From an uncultured Verrucomicrobiales bacterium (lineage in GTDB: Bacteria > Verrucomicrobiota > Verrucomicrobiia > Verrucomicrobiales > Akkermansiaceae), in NCBI GenBank assembly GCA_937916135.1, contig CALFTQ010000115.1, forward strand, positions 1-41,084: a DNA stretch of 41,084 bases, read 5' to 3'. This document shows, piece after piece, positions 24,990 through 32,800 of the stretch (its first letter is position 1; each line of letters begins with the position of its first letter). A model generated the notes under the pieces. That model had not been told where the DNA came from. It saw only the letters and a list, made by a program, of their open reading frames with translations, and did not search any database. The position numbers were made by a program, and so were the translations under genes.

Positions 24990-26618
24990 TCATTCACCGG
25001 AGATTATTTCTTCCACTGCATCATCTCCGTAGTTGTATATTTCCTGCTCCTGGAGCAGATAGGCATCCAGTAATTCTGAATATTCCTTCTTCAGCGACTC
25101 CAGCCGGGGAGCAATCTTTTTCAAAAGGAAGAGTTCCTCCGGCGATTCTACGGGGAAAGTTGACTCCGGGTTCTCGAGCTTATCAAGAATCTCGCCCAAG
25201 GCATCGTAGATTCCAGGGGAGTGCTCATCCCGCAGCTGGTCACTGACTGCGCTGCGCCACTGGTCAAACTGCTCAGCAAGAGCCACGATACGGGAGCGAG
25301 TCTCTGCGTCTGAACCGGGGACGGCCGCCAGCTTGCGCATCTCAGCCAGCAAATCATCAACCTTGCGCTTGTGGGTCTCCATGAGCTCCTGCGCTTTGGT
25401 CAGTCGCTGCCGGGCATCCTGCATCCGGGCAGGCAGACCAAGCGCCTGAAGCTCCCGCTGATAAAAGGAATCCTCCGATTCGAGCGGCTCCTGGGCAACG
25501 GCCACGGGAATCTCCACGGAGCGAGGCGCCAGGGCAACGGCCACGGGACTCTCCACGGGGCGAGACGCCTGGGCAACGGCCACGGGACTCTCCGCGGGGC
25601 GAGGCGCCTGGGCAACTGCCGCGGGATTCTCCATGGGGCGGGGCGCCTGCAGAGTGCCCAGATAAAAAGCCCCGGTGCCCACCACCAGCAAGCCGGCTGA
25701 TATTTTAAGCCAGAGCATCTTGCGGCGGCGCACCACCGCGCAGGGGGCTGCCCCCTGCAGCAACCATTCCAGCCACTCCTGCGCCGACTGGCAACGCTGC
25801 ACCGAGGGGAGCGCCAGATTCTGCATGATGCTCTGCTCCAGCACCGTGGGGCCAAGGGAAAGAGCCGGCAGCTCATCCTGCAGCAGGCGCTGCTGGGCAG
25901 GCTCCGGCGGGGAGCCGGAAAGCAGCTCATACCAGGTGGCGGCCAAGGAATACAAATCCGTCCACGGGCCGATTTTTCCCTTTCCGCTCACCTGCTCCGG
26001 CGAGGCATAAACCGGGGAGAACTCCCCCTGGGTCGTGGTATCCACCTTCGTGGCGCGGTTCAGCGCAGAACCGAAATCCACCAGCACCGGGTTACCCGCG
26101 GCATCGAACATGATATTGCCCGGTTTCAAATCGCGGTGAATCACCTGCCTGCCATGCAGGTACTCCAGCGCCGGCAGCAGCTCCAGCAGCCAGCGCAGCG
26201 CATCTGCCTGTGGCACCGGGGCCCCGGTCTCCCGGGCCGCGGCTATCTTATCGCGCAGGGAACCGCCCTCCAGCCAGGGCATCACATAAAACAAGCTGCC
26301 CGCCGCGCGGAAAATATCATACACCGGCACCACGCGGGCATGATGCAGCCCTGCAAGCGTCTGCGCCTCCGCGTATGCATCCGCTATCACCGCCTCATAG
26401 CGCCCCTGCATGCTTTCCGAATGGGGTAGCACTGCGCCAGTATCCGCATCGCGCCGGCAGATGGATGCCGGGAAGCACTCCTTCACAGCCACCGGGCGGT
26501 TCAGCTTCTCATCCCACGCGCGGTACAGCACCCCGAACCCGCCGCGCGACGCAGCCGCCTGCAAGCGATAATGTCCCAGCAGAGTACCGGACGGCAGCGC
26601 ATCCACAAGGCCATCCAT
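24990..26618 (-). CDS. Membrane-anchored serine/threonine protein kinase
   Basis: A 542-residue Hanks-type kinase. The catalytic domain (about 14-285) has a glycine loop (SRGGFGVLY, 24-32), Lys46 in VAVKECFP, HRDLKPGN with Asp163, and DFG at 181-183 (VDFGSAL), all intact. One membrane helix follows (about 301-321, LWLKISAGLLVVGTGAFYLG). Then come four 13-residue tandem repeats of QAPRPxExPVAVA type (324-375), a proline-rich spacer to an extracytoplasmic, charged, probably coiled-coil region (380-542). It likely senses a signal outside and phosphorylates cytoplasmic targets. The start is 17 bases after the regulator gene, so the two form an operon. Confidence 0.88.
   Translation of the reverse strand: MDGLVDALPSGTLLGHYRLQAAASRGGFGVLYRAWDEKLNRPVAVKECFPASICRRDADTGAVLPHSESMQGRYEAVIADAYAEAQTLAGLHHARVVPVYDIFRAAGSLFYVMPWLEGGSLRDKIAAARETGAPVPQADALRWLLELLPALEYLHGRQVIHRDLKPGNIMFDAAGNPVLVDFGSALNRATKVDTTTQGEFSPVYASPEQVSGKGKIGPWTDLYSLAATWYELLSGSPPEPAQQRLLQDELPALSLGPTVLEQSIMQNLALPSVQRCQSAQEWLEWLLQGAAPCAVVRRRKMLWLKISAGLLVVGTGAFYLGTLQAPRPMENPAAVAQAPRPAESPVAVAQASRPVESPVAVALAPRSVEIPVAVAQEPLESEDSFYQRELQALGLPARMQDARQRLTKAQELMETHKRKVDDLLAEMRKLAAVPGSDAETRSRIVALAEQFDQWRSAVSDQLRDEHSPGIYDALGEILDKLENPESTFPVESPEELFLLKKIAPRLESLKKEYSELLDAYLLQEQEIYNYGDDAVEEIISGE
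25494..25649 (-). repeat. Tandem 39-bp repeat inside the kinase gene (4 units)
   Basis: Four in-frame 39-base units encode QAPRPMENPAAVA-like 13-mers just after the membrane helix. The units differ by a few substitutions, mostly in Pro, Ser and Glu codons. Such arrays change length by slippage without shifting frame. Confidence 0.85.
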
Positions 26619-26635
26619 AGCGGATCAGATAAAAA

Positions 26636-26980
26636 TCAATTTCCCAGGCGCGGCACCTCATCCGCCAGGAACTCAGAAAGCGTCTTGCCCTGCGCAAAGG
26701 CACGCTTCTCCAGCGCAGCGCGAGTAGCAGCATCCAGGCTCAGCGTTATCTTCGTCTCCTCTTCCACCTGCACCCGGCCGGGCAACACCAGGGGCAGCTC
26801 CTTCACCATCTCCCGGATGATATGCACCTTGGCCGCCGGTATCAGCTTCTTGGCCATCCAGTTGCGCACCGTGGCCTCTGAAACATAGCAACGCTCCGCC
26901 AGCCAGGCGTAACTGTAATTGTTCGCCTTCAGCCAAATTTTAATGCTTTTCTTCAAATCGGACTGGTCTTGCGTCTCCAC
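26636..26980 (-). CDS. Small HTH-type DNA-binding regulator
   Basis: A 114-residue protein. The N-terminal half (SIKIWLKANNYSYAWLAERCYVSEATVRNWMAKKLIPAAK) reads as a helix-turn-helix like Cro/CI-type regulators. The C-terminal part (ETKITLSLDAATRAALEKRAFAQGKTLSEFLADEV) resembles a ribbon-helix-helix or Arc-like segment used for dimerisation or DNA contact. I chose the GTG at 26980 because a good promoter ends just six bases before it; the nearest ATG, at 27007, lies inside the promoter spacer. It precedes the kinase gene by 17 bases and is divergent from the zinc-ribbon gene, so it may control one or both. Confidence 0.7.
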   Translation of the reverse strand: METQDQSDLKKSIKIWLKANNYSYAWLAERCYVSEATVRNWMAKKLIPAAKVHIIREMVKELPLVLPGRVQVEEETKITLSLDAATRAALEKRAFAQGKTLSEFLADEVPRLGN

Positions 26981-26986
26981 GCTGCA

Positions 26987-27015
26987 AAAATAGCATTTTA
27001 GTGACATTATTGCAA
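26987..27015 (-). promoter_or_regulatory. Promoter of the HTH regulator-kinase operon
   Basis: Minus-strand TTGCAA (27010-27015), a 17-base spacer, TATTTT (26987-26992), six bases, then GTG. This again predicts a leaderless mRNA and is the main reason for choosing the GTG start. Confidence 0.5.
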
Positions 27016-27115
27016 GCAGTTTGTGCAGCTGCACAGAATTTCTCCATATCAGGCCTGCAATTAAAGTTGACTTTCTATCTGTTTTGCGACATATTATAAA
27101 GCACAACGTATCTTT

Positions 27116-27571
27116 ATGTCCACTAAAATCATTTTTACCTGTCCGGCCTGCGGGGGACACGAGCTCATGCAGATTCAACAGGCCGTGCACCGCATCCCTA
27201 TCGACCTCCAACGAACAGCAGATGGTGAATGGGAAGCCCTGCCCGTGGGCAGCACACAGGAGCTCAAAGGCCGCACCCTGGGTTACCGCTGCGCCCAGTG
27301 CCGCTACCCGGACGTACCCAACCACGAAGATTCGGACGGCTTCTACTGGCAGACTCCGGAGCAGATAGCCACCAGCGGCGCCCTCACCGGATTCGCGCCG
27401 CAGCAGGCAGCCAGTCTCACCGCCTTCACCATCTGCCAGCCGGATGGCACCACCCGCCGCATCACCCACACCCCGCCCCACCCCGGCACCCTCACCATCG
27501 AGGAGCGCACCTCCATCCTCGCCGCCCACCACGCCCCCGCCGGCTCCGTGCTGCTCATGGAGGGGGAGTGA
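27116..27571 (+). CDS. Zinc-ribbon-like hypothetical protein
   Basis: A 151-residue cytoplasmic protein with two CxxC pairs: CPAC (residues 9-12) and CAQC (about 59-62). They are spaced as in a zinc ribbon and probably bind one zinc ion. The C-terminal half (FTICQPDGTTRRITHTPPHPGTLTIEERTSILAAHHAP) has no known motif. It is divergent from the HTH regulator. TTGACT (27067-27072) and TATTAT (27092-27097), 19 bases apart, may be its promoter. Function is unknown. Confidence 0.65.
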   Translation: MSTKIIFTCPACGGHELMQIQQAVHRIPIDLQRTADGEWEALPVGSTQELKGRTLGYRCAQCRYPDVPNHEDSDGFYWQTPEQIATSGALTGFAPQQAASLTAFTICQPDGTTRRITHTPPHPGTLTIEERTSILAAHHAPAGSVLLMEGE

Positions 27572-27620
27572 CTATCGGATAAATAGTGAACGACTCAACC
27601 ACCAGCACAATCTCTACCCT

Positions 27621-28076
27621 ATGGACAAAAGAATCCCCGAGAGCATCGAAGAGATAGAACACTCCAAGTGGTTCAAGAAACTGAACAAACCGGAGCTGAT
27701 AGCCGGCATGGAAGTTGCGGCAGAAGCATGGTTGAAAAAGCACGGCAGGAAAAGCAAAATCGGCAAGCAACTGCATGCTGCCCTGCTTCTTTACAGACAA
27801 AGCAAGGCCGGTAACGTGCTCACACCGCGCAATGTTGCCATCCTCGCGTTCAGCATTCTCTACGCAGTCTTCCCGGCAGACGCCATCGCCGATATCATCC
27901 CCGTCATCGGTTGGATGGATGACATGGGCATCCTCTCACTGGCTTTCTCCGCCATCATCAGCAGCATGGCCGCCGGGGGCAAAAAAACAGAAGCTTCTCC
28001 CCTGCCCCAGATTGCTGATTCCGGGAAAGACGAAACGACCGCAGCCCAACCGCAGCCCGCAGAAACCGCTCCATAA
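27621..28076 (+). CDS. DUF1232 (YkvA-like) membrane protein
   Basis: A 151-residue protein with the DUF1232 signature RNVAILAFSILYAVFPADAIADIIPVIGWMDDMGILSLAFSAI (residues 70-112). The hydrophobic hairpin with the P-x-D-x-I-x-D-x-I-P-x-x-G-x-x-D-D core is characteristic of the YkvA family. The N-terminal 60 residues are charged and helical; the C-terminal 30 are a low-complexity tail. YkvA proteins are membrane-associated and of unknown biochemical role. The ATG at 27621 starts the conserved part; upstream frame extension has no support. It lies 14 bases before the next gene and may belong functionally to the GTPase cluster that follows. Confidence 0.8.
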   Translation: MDKRIPESIEEIEHSKWFKKLNKPELIAGMEVAAEAWLKKHGRKSKIGKQLHAALLLYRQSKAGNVLTPRNVAILAFSILYAVFPADAIADIIPVIGWMDDMGILSLAFSAIISSMAAGGKKTEASPLPQIADSGKDETTAAQPQPAETAP

Positions 28077-28090
28077 CCCGCCAGCCCCCC

Positions 28091-28453
28091 ATGTTCATGC
28101 ACTTCATCAAGGACATCGCTGCACGCAAGGCCATGATTCTTTTCAGCGACACCCTGCTGGGCCGCGCCATGCTCCGCAAGGGCGTGGAGCTCGCCAGCCG
28201 TGAGCTGGGTATCCCCCTCGAAGTGCAGCCTGACCCCGCCGACCGCAACTTCTGGCACATCCGCGCCGGTGAAGCCACCGCCCCGCTCTGCATCAACATC
28301 CGCGTGCATGCCGAAACCCTCGCCGAGCTCATCGAATTCGGTGCCAACGCCTGGCTGGAAGGCAGAAAACTCCACCTCCACCACGACATCCTGCCCCTCC
28401 TGGCCAGGCATATGCAAGCTGCAGAGGGAACGTTGCCTCAACAACTCTCCTAG
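28091..28453 (+). CDS. Hypothetical protein, 120 residues
   Basis: Unrecognised small protein without signal peptide or membrane helix. It starts MFMHFIKDIAARKAMILFSDTLLG and contains a basic helical start, a strand-like centre (FWHIRAGEATAPLCINIRVHAETLAELIEFG) and a His-rich stretch (KLHLHHDILPLLARHM). It follows the DUF1232 gene by 14 bases and is separated from the first dynamin-like gene by 192 bases with a promoter, so it is upstream of the cluster rather than clearly part of it. Confidence 0.6.
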   Translation: MFMHFIKDIAARKAMILFSDTLLGRAMLRKGVELASRELGIPLEVQPDPADRNFWHIRAGEATAPLCINIRVHAETLAELIEFGANAWLEGRKLHLHHDILPLLARHMQAAEGTLPQQLS

Positions 28454-28514
28454 ACGGACAGACAAATACCCCAACTCCCTTATACAGGAACGTTCAATTT
28501 CCACACTTCCAAGA

Positions 28515-28544
28515 TTGACAATATTACCGTTTTTGCTATATATT
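28515..28544 (+). promoter_or_regulatory. Promoter of the dynamin-like GTPase cluster
   Basis: A consensus TTGACA (28515-28520) followed by TATATA (28537-28542, spacer 16) or TATATT (28539-28544, spacer 18) in an A+T-rich stretch. The transcription start should be near 28550, giving a leader of about 95 bases before the ATG at 28646. This is much longer than for the other promoters in the window. Confidence 0.6.
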
Positions 28545-28645
28545 AACATTGTAGAAATAATCGCCCAGATACAACAATCACCACCCTGCCTATCTACGCA
28601 AGGAATAGAGACACATTTTACCCACTCTCACAACAAATAAGCGAC

Positions 28646-30952
28646 ATGCCAACTCTACTCAACCAGGATATTGTTCAGTTGCGCCAGCAGAAGGTGCCAC
28701 AACTGGAGGCCATGCTTGAATCGACAACCTCTCTGCAACAGGTGCTGGAGCAGATTATGCATTCCCCGCTGGTGCAACGAAAGCCCCAGGAAGGCGCTCA
28801 GATTTTAACAAGGCTTGCAACCCTCCGGGAACAGCTCGCCAATAAAACGCAGCTATTCCGCAACGGCGTCATCACAGTCTCTGTAGCCGGGGTCGAGAAA
28901 TCCGGCAAAACAACGCTACTGAAAAACCTGACCGGCATCAACAACCTTCCCACAGCTGATGAACGATGCACATCCGTATCCTGCGAAATCCTTTATGCGC
29001 CATCGGTTTCAGAGGAAGGGCTGGATATCATTTACTACACCCGTGAAGAACTGCAAGGAGTTGTAACGCGCCAGCTGAACTACCTGCAGCAAGAGAATGA
29101 CCTGTGGGCAGACGGGCAACAATTTACATTAGCCCCGGCACCGGACTCCATTGAAATGTTTGCATACTATCCTCTCCCCGGCATTTCAGCCTTGGCAGAG
29201 GAAAAACGCATGTTGTACGAAGGGGCGTTGTCTCAGCTTCAGGCTATCAAAGATTGCCTCGCCAAGCACTCTGCAAAACTGGGCACAACAGGGCACGACT
29301 CTCTGGACAATCTGAATCTCTATGCAAGCCACAAAACGGAGGATAATGACAATGTGAGCGATTTACAGGCAATCATCCGCAAAATCACCATCCGAAAACA
29401 TTTTGCCGGCGGGGCTCCTTTCCTGCGTTTGTGCGATACACCAGGCGTAGATGACCCGAATCCGCAGGCACTCAGCCACACATTCCAGGCAATCAAGGCT
29501 GAGACGGATTTACTCATCATCGCCAACCGCCCCGGGAACATGCCCAGCATCACCCAGCCCCTGGCTATGTTCCTAAGCAACCTCAAGAAACTGGATACAT
29601 CTGCCCCGCTGCGCGACCGCTCCATTTTCTTCGTCAACTGGCACCGTTCCATCGACCCGGAACAGAAGAATGCGAACATCCGCATCCAGAAGGTTCACGA
29701 GAAGAGCGTATTCCCGGCGTCTTCCATTTATGGCCCCTGCGACATCATGAGCCAGGAAGCCATCGACGCTTTCCTCAATCACATCAATGGCAGACTTCGC
29801 AATGATATTCCCCGGCAGGATAATGAACTCATCCAGAACCTGACCCGCGAATGGAAGAGCATTCAAGCCTGCGTTCGCACCCAGGTGCTCGACATGTTGC
29901 GAGACCAGGCACCGCCCATGCCGGACGAAATGCAGCGCGACCTGGACTTCAAGCTGGATGCCTGGTTCGATAAGCGATTCGACACCTCTTCCAACAGAAA
30001 CGAAACGGAATATTTCATGGGCTGTCTCCGCACTCGCATGAATGAGAAAACCCGAGGCTGCCGCACTCACGCTACCTTGGAAGACCTGCGTGGCCGGGTC
30101 AAATCCATCCGTGACGCAAAGAGCGAACTCATCAAGAACTGGCTGATTGAAAACGCCTCTGAAGAGAAGTGCAAAATGATGATTGATGCTCACACCAGCC
30201 CGGAAGCTGAAATCCTGCCCAAGCTGGCAGAGCAGATGACGGAGCTTGTGCAGGAGCTGACCGCAGTAGCAGAAGATATCGGCCCGGTCATTCAGAAAGA
30301 TGTGTACCAGGTCATCACCGAAGCCCTTGGGCAGGATGCGGCAGCTCAGCTGTGCCCCGGCAGTACGCCGGCGGAAGGCCTTGGTTCTCTCTGCACAAAA
30401 CTGGAAGCCACCAGCCGGGATGAGGATGTGGCATTCATCACGCGGAATCTGCGTGAATTCGCCGGCATTTCCATGCAGATGCGCTGCATCATGCGCCACG
30501 AACTGCGACCTGCACTCAATCTGCTGGATTCCTTCCGTTGGCATGCAGACCGCCGACAGGATCTGATAAAGGATGTAACAGACATGATAGGCAACGCCCC
30601 CCAGGGCGATATGTGCAAAAAATGGCTTATAAGCGCTAAGCTCTGCTCTTTAAGCGATGAAGCCAAAATCCATAGCGACTTCTACAAAAAGCTTTTCACC
30701 ACCAGCATGATGGTGATTGATGCCGTACTGAGTTCCAATTCCAACAAGTTTGCCAAACTCATGGAGGACTACATGGCCGATGCCAGCCAGACCCTGGCCA
30801 CCCAGCGCCGCTGCGAAAACGGCTGGCGCAAGGCTCTGCGCCCCTACGGCAATATCATCCTTGCCGCAGAGTGGTCCCGCGTAGCCGGACAGGCCGCCAA
30901 CGCCAAACAATATGCCGAACTGGTAGACAACCTCGAAGACTCTCTTGCATAA
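28646..30952 (+). CDS. Dynamin-like GTPase 1
   Basis: A 768-residue large GTPase of the bacterial dynamin-like type. After a helical N-terminus (1-75), the G domain has the P-loop GVEKSGKTT (82-90), a switch I threonine in DERCTSVSC (about 109), and the G3 motif DTPG (264-267). An unusually long insert lies between G1 and G3. At the G4 position it reads FFVNWHRSIDPE instead of T/NKxD. The rest (350-768) is predominantly charged helix with many cysteines and no obvious membrane helix, as expected for a stalk. The family tubulates, fuses or cuts membranes on GTP hydrolysis. It is the first gene of the cluster, 23 bases before GTPase 2. Confidence 0.82.
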   Translation: MPTLLNQDIVQLRQQKVPQLEAMLESTTSLQQVLEQIMHSPLVQRKPQEGAQILTRLATLREQLANKTQLFRNGVITVSVAGVEKSGKTTLLKNLTGINNLPTADERCTSVSCEILYAPSVSEEGLDIIYYTREELQGVVTRQLNYLQQENDLWADGQQFTLAPAPDSIEMFAYYPLPGISALAEEKRMLYEGALSQLQAIKDCLAKHSAKLGTTGHDSLDNLNLYASHKTEDNDNVSDLQAIIRKITIRKHFAGGAPFLRLCDTPGVDDPNPQALSHTFQAIKAETDLLIIANRPGNMPSITQPLAMFLSNLKKLDTSAPLRDRSIFFVNWHRSIDPEQKNANIRIQKVHEKSVFPASSIYGPCDIMSQEAIDAFLNHINGRLRNDIPRQDNELIQNLTREWKSIQACVRTQVLDMLRDQAPPMPDEMQRDLDFKLDAWFDKRFDTSSNRNETEYFMGCLRTRMNEKTRGCRTHATLEDLRGRVKSIRDAKSELIKNWLIENASEEKCKMMIDAHTSPEAEILPKLAEQMTELVQELTAVAEDIGPVIQKDVYQVITEALGQDAAAQLCPGSTPAEGLGSLCTKLEATSRDEDVAFITRNLREFAGISMQMRCIMRHELRPALNLLDSFRWHADRRQDLIKDVTDMIGNAPQGDMCKKWLISAKLCSLSDEAKIHSDFYKKLFTTSMMVIDAVLSSNSNKFAKLMEDYMADASQTLATQRRCENGWRKALRPYGNIILAAEWSRVAGQAANAKQYAELVDNLEDSLA

Positions 30953-30975
30953 CATTTTAACTCAAACTAATAACT

Positions 30976-32787
30976 ATGAATATCAACGATATTATTCAAT
31001 CCGCCATTTCTCTCTCTGAAAAATACAAGACCTCCGCGCAGACAGAACGGCTCCGCTCTTTAGCCGAAGCCATTAAGCAGGATAAGCTCAAAGTTGTGGT
31101 ACTCGGCGATTTCAAAGCCGGTAAGTCCACCTTGCTCAACCGCCTGTTCATCCACAAGGATATGCTTCCGACCGACCATCTGGAAGCCACAGCCGTGCCC
31201 ACGCACCTCAGCAACGGCCCTGTGGGCATGAACACATGGATGCGCAACCCCGATGGCGAAGATGTGCTGGTGACCGAACGCCGCACATTCTCTGATGCCG
31301 ATGTAGCCGCTACCGTCACTGCTTCCTCCGAGGCAGACCGCGCCATCAAGGCCCAGCGATACAGCCGCGTGAATATCACCATGCCCGGTATTCTGCCGGA
31401 AAACATCACCCTGGTCGATACTCCCGGGCTCAATACAACGAATACGGCCATTTACACCGGCACGCTGGAAGAAGCCCGCACGGCAGATGCCATTCTCTAT
31501 GTAGTGCGAGGCAAGCAGCTTAGCGCCCGCGAGGAAGCGATTCTACTCGATCTTGCCGGCAGCCAACGCCTCAAGGTCCCTGTGCATGTTGTACTCACAC
31601 ATGATGCTGCCGCCAATATCTCCACAGCCCAGCAGCAGAACATCTGTCAGGCTATCAAAGCGCAGCTCAAACTGAACAATATAGACTGTGGTGTCTCCAT
31701 CTTTGCGCTGGATGGCTGCGGCAGTCTGGAAACCACAGCCCTCATCACTAACAGAATTGACACGTCCTATGTCGATGATTTCGGCTTCGGTTTCGCTCCC
31801 GTGGTCACCCCTGCTCCTGCGGTAACAGAAGTCTCGGCTTCGGCTTTTTGTCTGGAGGACGAACTGCTGGCCTTTTTCAATGGCGAAGTGCGCCGCGGCC
31901 GTACGGCACGCATTGCCCGCGAGCTTACGCCCGTACTCCTGTCGCTGAAAACGGCCGTGCAGGCCCGCCTGAGCATGGCTGGCGCCAATGAGTCTGAAAT
32001 CGCCAGAATTGAAGCCGATAAGAAAAACATCCGGGATGAGTATCTTCGCGTTGTCAAGTCTCTGCTGCTCGATGTCAGAACCGCCCAGGCCGCATTCGGC
32101 AAGGGTATTGAAAAGGATCTGGATGAACTGAGCGAAACCTACATCAACAAGATTAATGCCCAGCAAAAAGCAGGTGATATTCTTGTTACTATCAGCACAT
32201 GGCACCAGGACATTCCCGGCAGACTCCAGCGCTGCATTGCTCACCGCAAGAATGAGCTCGAACTTGATATCACCCGCATCTTCGACAAACACGTGCAGGA
32301 TATGAAGAGCGACCTGGAAAAGAACCTGGTACCGGGGCAGGTCGATACCAGCATGCCCAGCGACTGGCTCATCAAGTTCATCAACATTGTTCCGAACTGG
32401 GCCATCATCGTCTCGGATTACCTGATTTGCGACTTCCTCTCCCCCCTGCCCATCTGGATGGACGCGCTTCTGCGCATGTTTGCAGAAAAGATACCTGTTA
32501 TCAAGGACCTCCTGCCCACAAACATTGTAGCCGCGCTGGCCCGTAAGATGGTAATCGGCAAGCTTACCGACTGCATCAGAGAAGTGCAGGAGCAGATGCG
32601 CGACCAGCTGGATTACCAGTTCGCCGAACTGAATAAAAAGCTGGCCCGGCAGCTGGAGGATGCTGATATCTTTGCAGAGCAGGATGCCGCCATCGCCGCA
32701 TACCGCAACGGTACCCTGACCGCAGACCAAAAGCGGCAGCTGCAGGACGATATGGAGCAAATTGACCAGTGGAATCTCAATATCTAA
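30976..32787 (+). CDS. Dynamin-like GTPase 2
   Basis: A 603-residue dynamin-family protein. The P-loop is GDFKAGKST (44-52), the switch I threonine lies in TDHLEATAVPT, G3 is DTPGLNTTN (148-156), and the G4 position reads VVLTHDAA (206-213), a variant lacking the usual lysine. Two hydrophobic stretches at roughly 460-515 (KFINIVPNWAIIVSDYLICDFL and PIWMDALLRMFAEKIPVIKDLL) look like a membrane-inserting paddle between helical stalk segments. This is the most canonical of the three large GTPases. It sits between GTPases 1 and 3 with short gaps (23 and 13 bases), suggesting hetero-oligomers as in other bacterial dynamin pairs (inference). Confidence 0.86.
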   Translation: MNINDIIQSAISLSEKYKTSAQTERLRSLAEAIKQDKLKVVVLGDFKAGKSTLLNRLFIHKDMLPTDHLEATAVPTHLSNGPVGMNTWMRNPDGEDVLVTERRTFSDADVAATVTASSEADRAIKAQRYSRVNITMPGILPENITLVDTPGLNTTNTAIYTGTLEEARTADAILYVVRGKQLSAREEAILLDLAGSQRLKVPVHVVLTHDAAANISTAQQQNICQAIKAQLKLNNIDCGVSIFALDGCGSLETTALITNRIDTSYVDDFGFGFAPVVTPAPAVTEVSASAFCLEDELLAFFNGEVRRGRTARIARELTPVLLSLKTAVQARLSMAGANESEIARIEADKKNIRDEYLRVVKSLLLDVRTAQAAFGKGIEKDLDELSETYINKINAQQKAGDILVTISTWHQDIPGRLQRCIAHRKNELELDITRIFDKHVQDMKSDLEKNLVPGQVDTSMPSDWLIKFINIVPNWAIIVSDYLICDFLSPLPIWMDALLRMFAEKIPVIKDLLPTNIVAALARKMVIGKLTDCIREVQEQMRDQLDYQFAELNKKLARQLEDADIFAEQDAAIAAYRNGTLTADQKRQLQDDMEQIDQWNLNI

Positions 32788-32800
32788 TCTCACCCTCATC

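Noticed and set aside
26981..27532. N-terminal extension of the HTH regulator to about 298 residues
   Set aside because: The extension runs antisense through the zinc-ribbon gene and across the regulator's own promoter; the HTH region starts only after 26980.
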